DNA from: Lachnospiraceae bacterium
GTDB taxonomy: Bacteria > Bacillota > Clostridia > Lachnospirales > Lachnospiraceae
Direction of reading: 5' to 3'
Assembly (NCBI GenBank): GCA_017441585.1
Contig: JAFRWW010000009.1
Coordinates: 68,456 to 132,455 of the forward strand
Length of the DNA: 64,000 nucleotides
Part shown: positions 17,312 to 27,122 of the stretch, piece after piece
How positions within the stretch are numbered: the first letter of the stretch is position 1
Layout of the letters: each line of letters opens with the position of its first letter
Made by a program: the position numbers and the translations under genes
Notes under the pieces: generated by a model
The model's database searches: none
Told to the model about the DNA's origin: nothing
What the model saw: the letters and a program-made list of their open reading frames with translations, nothing else

Positions 17312-18688
17312 TTAAATCAAATCCATCGCTTCCTTCACCGACCTTACGCCGATGAGTTTTATTCCCTTTATCCCCTCTGTTTTAGCCAGATTGGAAGAAG
17401 GCAGGACGCAGGTTGTAAATCCAAGCTTCAAAGCTTCCCTGATACGCTGGGAAGCATAAGAAACGGACCTGACCTCGCCCGAAAGACCCACCTCGCCGAA
17501 AAATACCATTCCCGGATCCAGTGGCTTATTTTTGTAACCGGACACCACGGCCATGACGATGGCCAGGTCCAGTGCAGGTTCGTTTATCTTGAGACCGCCC
17601 GCCAGATTCACATAGGCGTCACAGTCTGCTATCTGAAGGCCCACTCTCTTTTCCAGCACCGCCATCAGAATATTCAGACGGTTGTAATCCGTGCCGTTTG
17701 CCTGTCTTTTCGGGAACCCGAAATTAGTACGGCATATAAGAGCCTGAAGCTCCAGAAGTATGGGACGGGTTCCCTCCATGCAGCAGGCCACCACTGCGCC
17801 GCTGGCATTTTCCGGACGTCCCGAAAGCATATATTCCGAAGGATTCATAACCTGGGAAAGGCCGGTTTCCGTCATCTCGAAAACGCCGATCTCATCGGTG
17901 GATCCGAAACGGTTCTTAACGCCCCTTAATATCCTGTAGGACACATGGGAATCTCCTTCAAAGTAAAGTACGGTATCCACCATGTGCTCCAGGACCCTGG
18001 GGCCGGCCACCGTACCCTCCTTGGTCACATGTCCGACGATGAATACGGACACACCCATTATCTTAGCCATCTGCATGAGAACAGAGGTGGACTCTCTCAC
18101 CTGGGCCACGGAGCCCGCAGGTGACTGGACGGAATCACTGACCATAGTCTGTATGGAATCTATCACCACTATCTGAGGCTGACTTTCCTTCACCGTATCC
18201 GTGATAAGATCCAGATTGGTCTCGCACATCAAAAAAAGGGAATCGGAAAACTTCCCGATCCTGTCGGCCCTCATCTTTATCTGGACCACCGATTCCTCTC
18301 CGGAGATATACAGCACCTTAAGGCCGTCTTTTGCAAACTGTCTGCAAACCTGCAGCAAAAGGGTGGATTTACCGATTCCGGGATCGCCTCCGATCAAAGT
18401 AAGGGAGCCCTTTACCAGACCTCCCCCCAGTACTCTGTCAAATTCGTCGATGCCCGTCTTTATACGCTCCTGTTCATGGAAGGACACATTATTGATGATC
18501 TCGGGCTTTGAACGCCGCAGTGCGCCGCTTGTGTCGGGAGCAAATTTTGCGGCCGCCGATGCACTCTTTACGCGCTCCTCCACAAAGGTATTCCACTCCC
18601 GGCATCCCGGACACTGTCCCAGCCATTTCGAAGACTCATATCCGCAGTTCTGACAAAAGAAAACAGACTTATCCTTCTTTACAGCCAT
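17312..18688 (-). CDS. radA: DNA repair protein RadA/Sms
   Basis: 458 residues, normal length. In order: N-terminal C4 zinc finger (C12/C15/C26/C29), a RecA-type ATPase with Walker A GGDPGIGKST (100-109), the RadA-specific KNRFG motif (about 250), and a C-terminal Lon-protease-like domain (P-loop-free, about 290-458). RadA is a helicase that extends recombination branches. It lies 8 bp downstream of the endosialidase-like gene and 3 bp upstream of the polysaccharide fusion gene. Clostridia and Bacilli often keep radA next to clpC, as here. Confidence 0.97.
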   Translation of the reverse strand: MAVKKDKSVFFCQNCGYESSKWLGQCPGCREWNTFVEERVKSASAAAKFAPDTSGALRRSKPEIINNVSFHEQERIKTGIDEFDRVLGGGLVKGSLTLIGGDPGIGKSTLLLQVCRQFAKDGLKVLYISGEESVVQIKMRADRIGKFSDSLFLMCETNLDLITDTVKESQPQIVVIDSIQTMVSDSVQSPAGSVAQVRESTSVLMQMAKIMGVSVFIVGHVTKEGTVAGPRVLEHMVDTVLYFEGDSHVSYRILRGVKNRFGSTDEIGVFEMTETGLSQVMNPSEYMLSGRPENASGAVVACCMEGTRPILLELQALICRTNFGFPKRQANGTDYNRLNILMAVLEKRVGLQIADCDAYVNLAGGLKINEPALDLAIVMAVVSGYKNKPLDPGMVFFGEVGLSGEVRSVSYASQRIREALKLGFTTCVLPSSNLAKTEGIKGIKLIGVRSVKEAMDLI

Positions 18689-18695
18689 AAAAGAC

Positions 18696-19106
18696 CTACC
18701 TGGTCACTTCGACCTTAACTTCCTTACCCTCAGCCAGCTCCACGCTGAAATTGAGCTTTCCGGAAAGATTGGTCTTCATCTTTCCGACCTCATTTCCGTC
18801 CACCAGCACGTTGTACTCGGTGTCCTCCGCAAGGCCCAGGGTAAGCTGCGCATCCTCGCTGCCCTCCACAAAAAAGGCTACGCCCTTATCGTCCTTCTTA
18901 AAATCAGTAACGCTGGTTCCGGGGGTGGACTCATATACCAGCACTCCGTCTCTTTCGAGCTTCGTCATGGTAGAAAAGGTCTTCACCTTAAAGGATCCGC
19001 CGTCATGCAAAAAATCCTCTTTCTTTGCCTTATCCGAAAGGGTATGATTTCCAAAACTCAGTCCCCCGTCTGCCTCAGAACGGATAAGCTCTTCTATTGC
19101 TGCCAT
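18696..19106 (-). CDS. endosialidase-like small protein, function unknown
   Basis: 136 residues, no signal peptide, no membrane segment, mostly beta strand. It starts MAAIEELIRSEADGGLSFG and matches a family that Lachnospiraceae genomes often annotate 'endosialidase', although the phage endosialidase active domains are clearly absent at this size. Repeated LERDGVLVYESTPGT and EDAQLTLGLAEDTEYNV strands suggest a beta-sandwich. AAGGAGGA sits nine bases upstream of the ATG. It lies between clpC and radA, 43 bp after clpC, and probably shares their transcript. Function unknown. Confidence 0.75.
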   Translation of the reverse strand: MAAIEELIRSEADGGLSFGNHTLSDKAKKEDFLHDGGSFKVKTFSTMTKLERDGVLVYESTPGTSVTDFKKDDKGVAFFVEGSEDAQLTLGLAEDTEYNVLVDGNEVGKMKTNLSGKLNFSVELAEGKEVKVEVTR

Positions 19107-19148
19107 TTTACTTTTTCCTCCTTAAGTAACAATTAAAACAATGGTTTA

Positions 19149-21593
19149 TCATGAAAAAACTATCTTATCTTTTTTCAGGTTTACACTGACTGTTGTGGCA
19201 TCTTCAAATCTGCCTGATAATATCTCTGACGCCAGTTCATCCTCGATCATGCTCTGGATGGCCCTCTTTAGAGGCCTTGCTCCGTATTTCCTGTCTATTC
19301 CCTTTTCGATGATGTACTTCTTGACGGAATTGGATACCTTAAGCTCCAGTCCCATATTCTTCTTTGCGCGCTTTATGAGATCGGACAAAAGCAGGGTGAC
19401 GATATCCTTCATCTCATCATCGTTAAGTGCATGGAATACTATGGTCTCGTCTATCCTGTTCAAAAACTCCGGCCTGAATATCCTCTTAACCTCTTCCATG
19501 ACTCCGCGCTTCATGTCCTCATGATTCTTCTCGGCGGAAACATCGGATGAAAATCCCAGCTTCTTTGGATCGATGATACGCTGGGCGCCTGCATTTGAAG
19601 TCATTATTATGATGGTGTTTTTAAAGGATACCTTCCTGCCCTTTGAATCGGTTATGTGTCCGTCGTCCAACACCTGGAGCAGCACATTGAACACATCGGG
19701 ATGGGCCTTTTCTATCTCGTCGAAAAGCACTACGGAATAGGGCTTTGTCCTGACCTTCTGTGCCAGCTGTCCGCCCTCGTCATGTCCCACATATCCGGGA
19801 GGGGCTCCTATCATCTTGGCTACGGAATGGGATTCCATGAATTCCGACATATCCACACGGATCAGGGAATCCTCGGAACCAAAGACAGCCTCTGCCAGAG
19901 CCTTGGAAAGCTCGGTCTTGCCCACTCCGGTAGGTCCTAAGAACAAGAACGAACCCATGGGACGCCTGGGATCCTTAAGTCCCACCCTGCCGCGCTTTAT
20001 GGCTCTTGCCACAGCAGACACAGCCTCCTTCTGACCTATGACACGCTTATGAAGTATATCCTCCAGCTTCATAAGTCTCTTATTCTCTTTTTCGGTTATC
20101 TTTGACACGGGTACACCGGTCCAGACCGATACCACATGAGCCACATCCTCCTGTGTGACCTGTGCCTTTTTGAACACCTCTTTTTTATCTCCGCGCTTAA
20201 GAGCCCTTTCATATTTCTTTTTGAACTCGAAATACTTATCGCTGAGCTCTCCGGCCGCCTTGTAATCACCCTCCAAAAGCTTAGCCCTTCGCTCGTCATA
20301 AAGGGTCTTAAGCTCCTCGCTCATACCCATAAGGCGTTTGTTTACCTTGCGGGTGGTGAGTCTGGCTCTGGATGACGCCTCATCTATGACGTCTATGGCC
20401 TTATCCGGAAGATTTCTGTCATTTATATACCTTACGGAAAGATCCACGGCTTCGATCACGGCCTCATCGGTGATCTCTATTCCATGATGTTCTTCAAACT
20501 TATGCTTTATGCCTCTTAGGATCTCCACGGCCTCATCCCTGGTGGGTTCATCCACATTGACGGGAGCGAATCTGCGCTCTAAGGCCGCGTCCTTTTCAAT
20601 ATACTTTCTGTATTCGGCTATGGTGGTGGCACCGATAAGCTGTATCTCACCCCTTGCAAGAGCGGGCTTTAACATGTTTGCCGCATCTATGGAACCTTCC
20701 GCACCGCCGGCTCCGATAAGGGTATGGACCTCATCCAGAAAGAGCAGTATATTGCCTGCCGCAGTCACTTCAGAAAGGATCTTCTTGACTCTCTCTTCAA
20801 ACTCGCCTCTGTACTTGCTTCCTGCAACCATGCCCGCCAGATCCAGGGATACCACCCTCTTTGACAGCACGCTCTCAGGCACGTTTCCGGTGCTTATGCG
20901 AAGAGCCAGCCCCTCGGCTATGGCAGTCTTGCCCACGCCGGGCTCACCCACCAGACATGGACTGTTCTTGGTCCTGCGGCTTAAGATCTGAATCACTCTG
21001 GTGATCTCATTTTCCCTGCCTACTACAGGATCGAGCTTACCCTGGGAAGCCAGATAGGTCAGATCCCTGCTATACTTATCCAGTAAAGGAGTACTGCTCT
21101 GATCACCCTCCGGCGTCCTTAAATTCTTTATCCTTGACTTATATCTGGCAGGGTCCTCACCAATGGCGGTGAGTATATCGGAATACAGCCTGTGAGGGCT
21201 CACGCTTAAGGTGTTGAGCAGTCTGCAGGCCGAGCAGTCCGAGAGTCTGAGCAGTGACATGAGGATGTGCTCCGTGCCCACCAGCTCGGAGGAAAAAGCC
21301 ACTGCCTCCATCCTGGCACCCTGGAGCACCTTTTCCACCTTTGCGGAATACACGCCCCGGTCTGCCAGTGCCACATCGGAATGTATCGATATAAGCTGGT
21401 CTATAAGATCGCGGACGCGCTTTTCCTCCAGTCCGGCCTCCGACAGTACTTCCCCCGCCACGGATGAGGTCTCTCTCATAAGCGCCAGGAGCAGATGCTC
21501 CGTACCCGCATGATCCTGATCCAGTTCTTTTGAAATACGAACCATATCCTTGAGCACATGCTGTGCGGATAAGGTATAGATTTCATTCGTCAT
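19149..21593 (-). CDS. clpC: ATP-dependent Clp protease ATP-binding subunit ClpC
   Basis: 814 residues, normal for ClpC. N-terminal Clp repeat domain (HLLLALMRE, two repeats), AAA-1 with GEPGVGKT, a short middle domain carrying a UvrB/UvrC-type motif (EGDYKAAGELSDK), AAA-2 with GPTGVGKT and the pore loop GYVGHDEGG, and a C-terminal GARPLKRAIQ. ClpC unfolds substrates for ClpP, encoded at 42.5-43.0 kb. In many Firmicutes clpC sits behind ctsR-mcsA-mcsB; none of these genes is here, and no CIRCE or CtsR box is visible upstream. AGGAGA lies six bases before the ATG. It heads the radA/polysaccharide run, though an upstream promoter inside the 667-residue gene is possible. Confidence 0.96.
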   Translation of the reverse strand: MTNEIYTLSAQHVLKDMVRISKELDQDHAGTEHLLLALMRETSSVAGEVLSEAGLEEKRVRDLIDQLISIHSDVALADRGVYSAKVEKVLQGARMEAVAFSSELVGTEHILMSLLRLSDCSACRLLNTLSVSPHRLYSDILTAIGEDPARYKSRIKNLRTPEGDQSSTPLLDKYSRDLTYLASQGKLDPVVGRENEITRVIQILSRRTKNSPCLVGEPGVGKTAIAEGLALRISTGNVPESVLSKRVVSLDLAGMVAGSKYRGEFEERVKKILSEVTAAGNILLFLDEVHTLIGAGGAEGSIDAANMLKPALARGEIQLIGATTIAEYRKYIEKDAALERRFAPVNVDEPTRDEAVEILRGIKHKFEEHHGIEITDEAVIEAVDLSVRYINDRNLPDKAIDVIDEASSRARLTTRKVNKRLMGMSEELKTLYDERRAKLLEGDYKAAGELSDKYFEFKKKYERALKRGDKKEVFKKAQVTQEDVAHVVSVWTGVPVSKITEKENKRLMKLEDILHKRVIGQKEAVSAVARAIKRGRVGLKDPRRPMGSFLFLGPTGVGKTELSKALAEAVFGSEDSLIRVDMSEFMESHSVAKMIGAPPGYVGHDEGGQLAQKVRTKPYSVVLFDEIEKAHPDVFNVLLQVLDDGHITDSKGRKVSFKNTIIIMTSNAGAQRIIDPKKLGFSSDVSAEKNHEDMKRGVMEEVKRIFRPEFLNRIDETIVFHALNDDEMKDIVTLLLSDLIKRAKKNMGLELKVSNSVKKYIIEKGIDRKYGARPLKRAIQSMIEDELASEILSGRFEDATTVSVNLKKDKIVFS

Positions 21594-21641
21594 ATTCGTC
21601 TCCTAAAAAAGATTCTTCGCTTATACCCAAAGGATCTTCCA

Positions 21642-23645
21642 TCATACATCTAAGAATTCAAAATCCAGATCGTCATCCACATCCACTTTTTTCCTGGGAA
21701 CGGGATTAACCTGGGGATTATTTCTCACAGGTCTGTTTCCGACTGCGCCCTGTGGATTGCCGTTTGCACCTCTTCTCGGAGCACGGTTACCCTGGGGAGC
21801 ACGTGCCGGTGCACTCTGGGCCGGATTACGACGGGGTGCGCTCTTTGCGCCAACACCCTGAGCCTGGGGCTGGGACTGCGATGCAACCGTCCTGGAAGGC
21901 TTCCTTGAAGGGCCGCTCTGTGAAGGAGGCATCCTCCTTACTTCGGGCTGTGAATCCATGGCAGCCTTTCCTGCACTTTGAACGGAAGGTATCACCTTGG
22001 TCTCGCCGCCCATATTTCCTCTATAATCTTCTTCTTCATCCATTCCGATGAGATCCCTCATCTCCGATCTGTCATGGAGCTTCTTGGGAGTGGATTTTCT
22101 TGACCTGCGTCTCACCCTGTTATCAGGCTGCTCACCTGCCATGGGTGCAGCTTCCTGCATGGGCTCGGCAATATTCTCTTCCATGGCATAGGGCTCCTGT
22201 ACGCTCTCGGGTACATAATCCTGAGCAGGGAAGCCTTCATAATTATCAACGGTACCGGGATCAAGAGAAGCGGTATCAAGGGAAGCGGTGTCATATCCTG
22301 CGCCTGCATATTCATCGCCCGCATAAACATCCGATGTATATTCCTGCTCCTCATAGCCTTCCCGATCGGCGTAATCTTCATTCATTGGCTCCAGGGCACG
22401 GGACCTTCTCCTTGCAGGACGATCCTGACTCTCATGTCTTTGTGCATCACGTGCCTCTCTCTTCCTTCTCTGTCTCTCATAAAAGTCCTCGGGTTCCTCG
22501 GACTCATACTCATCTTCATCCTCATCCCTGCGTGATATCATCATATTTACCAGCACGAACAAAAGAATGATCACCACAAAGGCCAGACCTGCAATGATAT
22601 ACAGTCTGATCTGGGCACTCTTTTTGTAGGATGCCGCACCTTCGGAATCTGCCGAAGACAGAGCCACATATCTCTGATAGGTTTTCTGAACCTTGTCATA
22701 GAGATAAAAACCTACCGTTCCGGTATTATCTATGGCATAAACCATGAAGAAATCCGAAGAGGGAGCGCTCACCAGTCTGGAGCCGTCCTCTTCCTGTGAA
22801 ACAGCCTCGGAAGCTGTGGCAGCAGCCTCGCCTTCACCGGAGGCATCTTTTACATCTTCAGCCTTTTCTTCCTGCTTTTCTTCTTCCTTAGCCTCACCCT
22901 CGTCGGCTTCCTCAGGTTCTTCCTCTTTTGATCCGGATAAAAGACCGTCCACTCCGCCCATGGCGATGCGGTTGATCTCACCTGCGTATACATTTACCGT
23001 GAAGGGATCATCCAAAAGTGAGACGCTCTCCTCCTGGGGCAGCATCCAGGCCGTGACCGTCTTGTCACCGTACTTCAGCTCTGCCCTGGTAAAACCGGCG
23101 GGAGCCACAACATTATCTCCGGGATTGAGCACGATTATATATCCCTGTGCGCCATTTTTGATCTGAACGAAATCGGACATCTGTGCCGTGATGATATCAC
23201 AGAGATAAAAGTCACCGTTTGAGCCGTCCTCATCTGCCAGATAAGCCAGTACCACGTCGCCCGCGGCATCGGAATCCATATAAGCGATCTCTATCCTCTG
23301 ATCCTTGTAGGTACAGCCCGACTTATGAAAGCCCTCGGGCATCAGATCATCGGGAAAGGTTGCGGCGATAAATCTGCCGTTATCCGCCTGAAGATCGCTC
23401 ATAGTCAGGGATGAACCCTCACCCTCGGGCGTTGCTTCCTCACCCTCGGGCGCTGCTTCCTCACCCTGAGCCTCTTCACCATCTTCGCCCTCCTGACCTT
23501 CACCCTCACCGGCTTCGGCCTCCTGAGCCGCCTCCTCGCCTTCACCGGTGCCTTCCTCGGCTCCCATTACCATAAATGATGATGAAAATACCACCATCAC
23601 CGAAAGCATAAGTGCAAAGATCCTTTTGTTGAATAATTTTTTCAT
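21642..23645 (-). CDS. large bitopic membrane protein with acidic repeat and basic tail
   Basis: 667 residues. Signal peptide (1-29), a highly acidic E/G/A-rich repeat (about 30-78, GEGEEAAPEGEE-type units), an extracytoplasmic domain (about 80-230), a second acidic linker (240-285), a membrane segment (347-370), and a long cytoplasmic tail. The tail is rich in R/E near the membrane (RRKREARD), then Q/P/R/S-rich and ends in an acidic DDDLDFEFLDV. The architecture is a membrane-anchored scaffold; no enzyme motif is seen. The long disordered tail could bind RNA or a cytoplasmic partner. AGGAG precedes the ATG. It lies upstream of clpC and may be co-transcribed. Unrecognised family. Confidence 0.65.
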   Translation of the reverse strand: MKKLFNKRIFALMLSVMVVFSSSFMVMGAEEGTGEGEEAAQEAEAGEGEGQEGEDGEEAQGEEAAPEGEEATPEGEGSSLTMSDLQADNGRFIAATFPDDLMPEGFHKSGCTYKDQRIEIAYMDSDAAGDVVLAYLADEDGSNGDFYLCDIITAQMSDFVQIKNGAQGYIIVLNPGDNVVAPAGFTRAELKYGDKTVTAWMLPQEESVSLLDDPFTVNVYAGEINRIAMGGVDGLLSGSKEEEPEEADEGEAKEEEKQEEKAEDVKDASGEGEAAATASEAVSQEEDGSRLVSAPSSDFFMVYAIDNTGTVGFYLYDKVQKTYQRYVALSSADSEGAASYKKSAQIRLYIIAGLAFVVIILLFVLVNMMISRRDEDEDEYESEEPEDFYERQRRKREARDAQRHESQDRPARRRSRALEPMNEDYADREGYEEQEYTSDVYAGDEYAGAGYDTASLDTASLDPGTVDNYEGFPAQDYVPESVQEPYAMEENIAEPMQEAAPMAGEQPDNRVRRRSRKSTPKKLHDRSEMRDLIGMDEEEDYRGNMGGETKVIPSVQSAGKAAMDSQPEVRRMPPSQSGPSRKPSRTVASQSQPQAQGVGAKSAPRRNPAQSAPARAPQGNRAPRRGANGNPQGAVGNRPVRNNPQVNPVPRKKVDVDDDLDFEFLDV

Positions 23646-23660
23646 TTTTTTATCTCCTCA

Positions 23661-23676
23661 ATAAACCACGGTTTAT
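23661..23676. repeat. 16-bp inverted repeat in the 5' leader of the 667-residue gene
   Basis: ATAAACC-AC-GGTTTAT, a perfect 7-bp dyad with a 2-base centre, 16 bp upstream of the ATG at 23645. It could be an operator or a small hairpin affecting translation. It lies near another dyad (ACTGA/TCAGT) toward the preceding gene. Confidence 0.5.
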
Positions 23677-23698
23677 ATTTGACTGACTTTTGATCAGT

Positions 23699-24163
23699 TT
23701 AATGCTCTCTTTTAAATCTTCTGGTGCCTTCCTCCCCCTTCAGAGGATTGGCCTTAAATCCCGCCATATTCATCTGACGTTCTTCTCTTAAGGCGTTGGC
23801 TCGTTTTTTGGCCTCTGCCGCAGCCGCAAGCTGTTCGCAGGCAGGGCAATACCTTCCGCTCTTTATTTCCTTACCACAGGCCTCACACCTTAAGAATACT
23901 CTGGACGAATCACTGATCTCGAGCCTGTCCTCCTTGAGCATCTGCTTTATCTGAGACTGGGATATACCCGTAGCCATGGATATCTCAACCACAGTGACCC
24001 CTTTATTCTTTTCCAGATAATTCCTGACAACCCCGTAATCATCATACATGAGGTGTCCGCACTTATCACACTTGTATTCACCCACGCCCATAAAGGTCAG
24101 GGTATCACCGCACACCTCACACCTTATGGGTGTATGATATTTATCTAAGGATAATTCGGCCAT
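23699..24163 (-). CDS. zinc-ribbon plus helix-turn-helix protein (YvyF/TIGR03826-like)
   Basis: 154 residues. An N-terminal zinc ribbon (C-x2-C at CEVC and CDKC), a middle helix-turn-helix (GVTVVEISMATGISQSQIKQ) of the type found in flagellar-region regulator YvyF, and a second C-x2-C pair (CEAC, CPAC) toward the C-terminus, then a basic tail. YvyF-like proteins sit in flagellar operons and have an unclear role. No flagellar genes are here. The ATG overlaps the purD stop as TAATG. Co-transcribed with the purine genes; not part of that pathway. Confidence 0.65.
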   Translation of the reverse strand: MAELSLDKYHTPIRCEVCGDTLTFMGVGEYKCDKCGHLMYDDYGVVRNYLEKNKGVTVVEISMATGISQSQIKQMLKEDRLEISDSSRVFLRCEACGKEIKSGRYCPACEQLAAAAEAKKRANALREERQMNMAGFKANPLKGEEGTRRFKREH

Positions 24164-25437
24164 TATATCTCCTCTATAGCTTTACCTATATCAGTTCTCA
24201 TATATTTATTGTCAAAAGAGATGAGCTCAGTCGCCTTATATGCATTGGCTCTGGCCTCCTTGAGCGTCGCCCCCAAGGCAGTCACGCCCAGCACTCTTCC
24301 TCCGTTCGTCAGGACCTTTCCGTCATCGGAAAACCTGGTGCCTGCATGGAATACAAACTTATCTTCACAGCCGTCGAAGCTTTCGAGCCCCTTTATCTCA
24401 AATCCCTTTTCATACTTTTCGGGATATCCGTCGGAAGCAAGTACCACACATACGGCCGCATTATCCTCAAACTGAAGATCCACCTGATCCAATGTGCCGT
24501 CGATACATGCTTCAAAGACATCCAGAATATCATTCTTCATACGGGGGAGCACCACCTGGGTCTCGGGATCTCCGAAACGTGCATTATACTCCAGCACCTT
24601 GGGACCATCCTCAGTCAGCATGAGGCCAAAGAATATGACGCCCTTAAACTCTCTTCCTTCCTTTGCCATGGCGTCCACGGTGGGCTGGAAGATGGTTTTC
24701 ATACACTCATCCGCGATTTCCTTTGTATAAAAGGGACTGGGAGAAAAGGTTCCCATACCACCGGTATTAAGTCCCTGATCATTATCCTTTGCCCGCTTAT
24801 GATCCTGGGCCGAGGTCATGGTCTTGATGGTCTTTCCGTCCACAAAGGAAAGCACCGAAACTTCACGGCCTGTCATAAACTCCTCTACCACCAGACGGTT
24901 TCCCGCATCGCCGAAATGCTTATCCAGCATTATCTCCTTTACGCCGGCCTTTGCTTCCTCCAAGGTATTACAGATGAGAACGCCCTTTCCCAGCGCCAGG
25001 CCGTCGGCCTTTAACACTATGGGCATCTTTGCATTCTCAAGGTATGCCAGAGCATCATCCGCATTGTCAAAATTCTCATATGCAGCCGTAGGTATGCCGT
25101 ACTTTTTCATAAGATCTTTGGAGAAAGCCTTTGACCCCTCCAGAATGGCAGCCTTTGCCACAGGGCCGAAAGCTCTTATGCCCGCCGCGTTAAACGCATC
25201 CACCGCACCTGCCACCAGAGGATCATCCGGCGCTACGACACACAGATCGATATTCTCCTTCTTTGCGAATTCCACCAGCGCATCAAAATCCATTACGCCT
25301 ATATTTACGCACTCGGCCACCTTTGCTATGCCCGCGTTTCCGGGGGCGCAGAATATCTTATCCACCTTATTGCTCTTTGCCACGGCACAGGCTATTGCAT
25401 GCTCTCTTCCTCCGCCGCCTACGATGAGAACTCTCAT
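24163..25437 (-). CDS. purD: phosphoribosylamine-glycine ligase (PurD)
   Basis: 424 residues, normal length. ATP-grasp ligase joining phosphoribosylamine and glycine (step 2 of purine synthesis). Shows MRVLIVGGGGREHAIA at the N-terminus, LKADGLALGKGV in the ATP-grasp region, and the family signature RFGDPETQ near 287. Starts at 25437 with AAAGGAG upstream. Last purine gene of the purE-M-N-D operon; its stop overlaps the next gene's start. Confidence 0.97.
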   Translation of the reverse strand: MRVLIVGGGGREHAIACAVAKSNKVDKIFCAPGNAGIAKVAECVNIGVMDFDALVEFAKKENIDLCVVAPDDPLVAGAVDAFNAAGIRAFGPVAKAAILEGSKAFSKDLMKKYGIPTAAYENFDNADDALAYLENAKMPIVLKADGLALGKGVLICNTLEEAKAGVKEIMLDKHFGDAGNRLVVEEFMTGREVSVLSFVDGKTIKTMTSAQDHKRAKDNDQGLNTGGMGTFSPSPFYTKEIADECMKTIFQPTVDAMAKEGREFKGVIFFGLMLTEDGPKVLEYNARFGDPETQVVLPRMKNDILDVFEACIDGTLDQVDLQFEDNAAVCVVLASDGYPEKYEKGFEIKGLESFDGCEDKFVFHAGTRFSDDGKVLTNGGRVLGVTALGATLKEARANAYKATELISFDNKYMRTDIGKAIEEI

Positions 25438-25470
25438 ATCTGTTTTCTCCTTTAAAAGATTTTTCGCTGA

Positions 25471-26094
25471 TCAGTTCTGAATCTTAACCACGCCGTCCAA
25501 TACGCTGACACTGCCACAGGCGATGAGCCTTATGGCCTCGGGCAGTATCTTCCACTCGGCCTCTTCCATGACTCTTCTTTGAAGTATCTCGGGGGTATCA
25601 CCATCTTTTACCTCGACAGCCTTCTGGATGATGATAGGACCGTTATCATATATCTCATCCACAAAATGGACTGTGGCTCCCGTCACCTTCACGCCCTTTT
25701 TTAAAGCCGCCTCATGGACTTTAAGACCATAAAAACCTTTTCCGCAAAAAGATGGAATTAAAGAAGGGTGTATATTTATGATCCTGTTCTTATACTTTCT
25801 GCAAAGCTCCTTAGGTATCATGATCATAAGTCCGGCCAGAACTATGAGATCCGGCTGTCTTTTTTCTATTTCATCCATGAGTTTTTCTTCGAACTGCGCG
25901 CGCGAAAAGGAAGCAGAGTCCACTACGACCTGCTCGATCCCATAATCCCTTGCCCTTACCAGCGCATAAGCATCGGGTTTATTTGAAAGCACAAAGGAAA
26001 GCTCTGTGTCAGGGAGCTTTCCTGCCTTATGTGCATCTATTATAGCCTGCAGATTGGTGCCTCCGCCGCCTGCCAGCACAGCTACCTTTAACAT
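25471..26094 (-). CDS. purN: phosphoribosylglycinamide formyltransferase (PurN)
   Basis: 207 residues. Uses 10-formyl-THF to formylate GAR. Shows [15 protein letters not shown] at the N-terminus, [13 protein letters not shown] (catalytic Asn/His) and the downstream [13 protein letters not shown] with the catalytic Asp. It overlaps the purM end by 7 bp, so translation is coupled. The usual Gly-Ser of the nucleotide loop reads GGGGT here. purH, which completes the path, is not in the window. Confidence 0.96.
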   Translation of the reverse strand: MLKVAVLAGGGGTNLQAIIDAHKAGKLPDTELSFVLSNKPDAYALVRARDYGIEQVVVDSASFSRAQFEEKLMDEIEKRQPDLIVLAGLMIMIPKELCRKYKNRIINIHPSLIPSFCGKGFYGLKVHEAALKKGVKVTGATVHFVDEIYDNGPIIIQKAVEVKDGDTPEILQRRVMEEAEWKILPEAIRLIACGSVSVLDGVVKIQN

Positions 26095-27113
26095 ATCTCA
26101 ACCCCTTTATCGCCGGCCTTTGTCTCACCCAGGATGAAGGCCTTCTCACCGGCTGCCTCTATGGCTTTTACGGCTCTGTCGGCATCCGCACTGTCGAGAG
26201 CAAGCACCATGCCTACGCCCATGTTAAAGGTGTTGTACATCATATCGTCTTCTATGCGTCCGTCCTTCTTTATAAGCTCAAATATGGCAGGCACTTCATA
26301 GGAGGATGCGGACACTCTGGCCAGTACTCCGTCGGGAAGCATCCTGGGAATATTCTCATAAAAACCGCCGCCGGTGATATGGCTGCAGCCCTTGATGGTG
26401 ATCCCCGCGTCCTTAACGGATGAAAGAGCCTTTACATATATTTTGGTAGGAGTGATAAGAGCGTCTCCCAGACTGGTCCCTAAAGACTCCACATATCTTG
26501 AAAGGGCCGTACCCGTGATATTGAAGACCTTACGGACTAAGGAGAAACCGTTGGAATGAACTCCCGATGAAGCTATACCCACCAGTACATCTCCGCTCTT
26601 GATGCTCTGTCCGGTGATCAGCTTTTCTTCATCCACTATACCCACTGCAAATCCTGCCAGGTCATATTCATCCTCGGGGTAAAAGCCGGGCATCTCCGCT
26701 GTCTCGCCGCCGATAAGGGCTGCTCCTGCCTGACGGCAACCCTCAGCCACGCCGCTCACTATGCCCGCGATCTTTTCAGGTATATTCTTACCGCAGGCGA
26801 TATAATCCAGGAAGAATAAAGGCTCTCCCCCCGCACATGCGATATCGTTTACGCACATGGCCACACAGTCTATTCCCACCGTATCATGCTTATCCATAAG
26901 AAAAGCCAGCTTAAGCTTGGTGCCCACGCCGTCAGTACCCGAAACAAGGGTGGGTTTTTTCATATCCTTAAAAGACGAAAGGGAGAAGGCTCCGGAAAAA
27001 CCGCCCAGGCCTCCCAGGACTTCCGGTCTCATGGTAGTCCTGACATGCTCTTTCATAAGTTCAACTGCTTTGTATCCGGCCTCTATATCCACGCCGGCAC
27101 TTTTATAATCCAT
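26088..27113 (-). CDS. purM: phosphoribosylformylglycinamidine cyclo-ligase (PurM, AIR synthetase)
   Basis: 341 residues. PurM/ThiL-fold ATPase closing the imidazole ring. Starts [17 protein letters not shown] (the family-typical Y-x-x-AGVDI) and has [29 protein letters not shown] and [23 protein letters not shown] lies before the ATG, 9 bp after purE. The central purine operon is intact through this step. Confidence 0.97.
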   Translation of the reverse strand: MDYKSAGVDIEAGYKAVELMKEHVRTTMRPEVLGGLGGFSGAFSLSSFKDMKKPTLVSGTDGVGTKLKLAFLMDKHDTVGIDCVAMCVNDIACAGGEPLFFLDYIACGKNIPEKIAGIVSGVAEGCRQAGAALIGGETAEMPGFYPEDEYDLAGFAVGIVDEEKLITGQSIKSGDVLVGIASSGVHSNGFSLVRKVFNITGTALSRYVESLGTSLGDALITPTKIYVKALSSVKDAGITIKGCSHITGGGFYENIPRMLPDGVLARVSASSYEVPAIFELIKKDGRIEDDMMYNTFNMGVGMVLALDSADADRAVKAIEAAGEKAFILGETKAGDKGVEIC

Positions 27114-27122
27114 TTCTTATCC

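Noticed and set aside
18696..19106. True endosialidase
   Set aside because: The 136-residue protein lacks the catalytic propeller of phage endosialidases; the name is only a carry-over annotation.
19149..21593. ClpC as a second ClpB
   Set aside because: It has the short UvrB/C-motif middle domain rather than the long ClpB coiled coil, which identifies ClpC.
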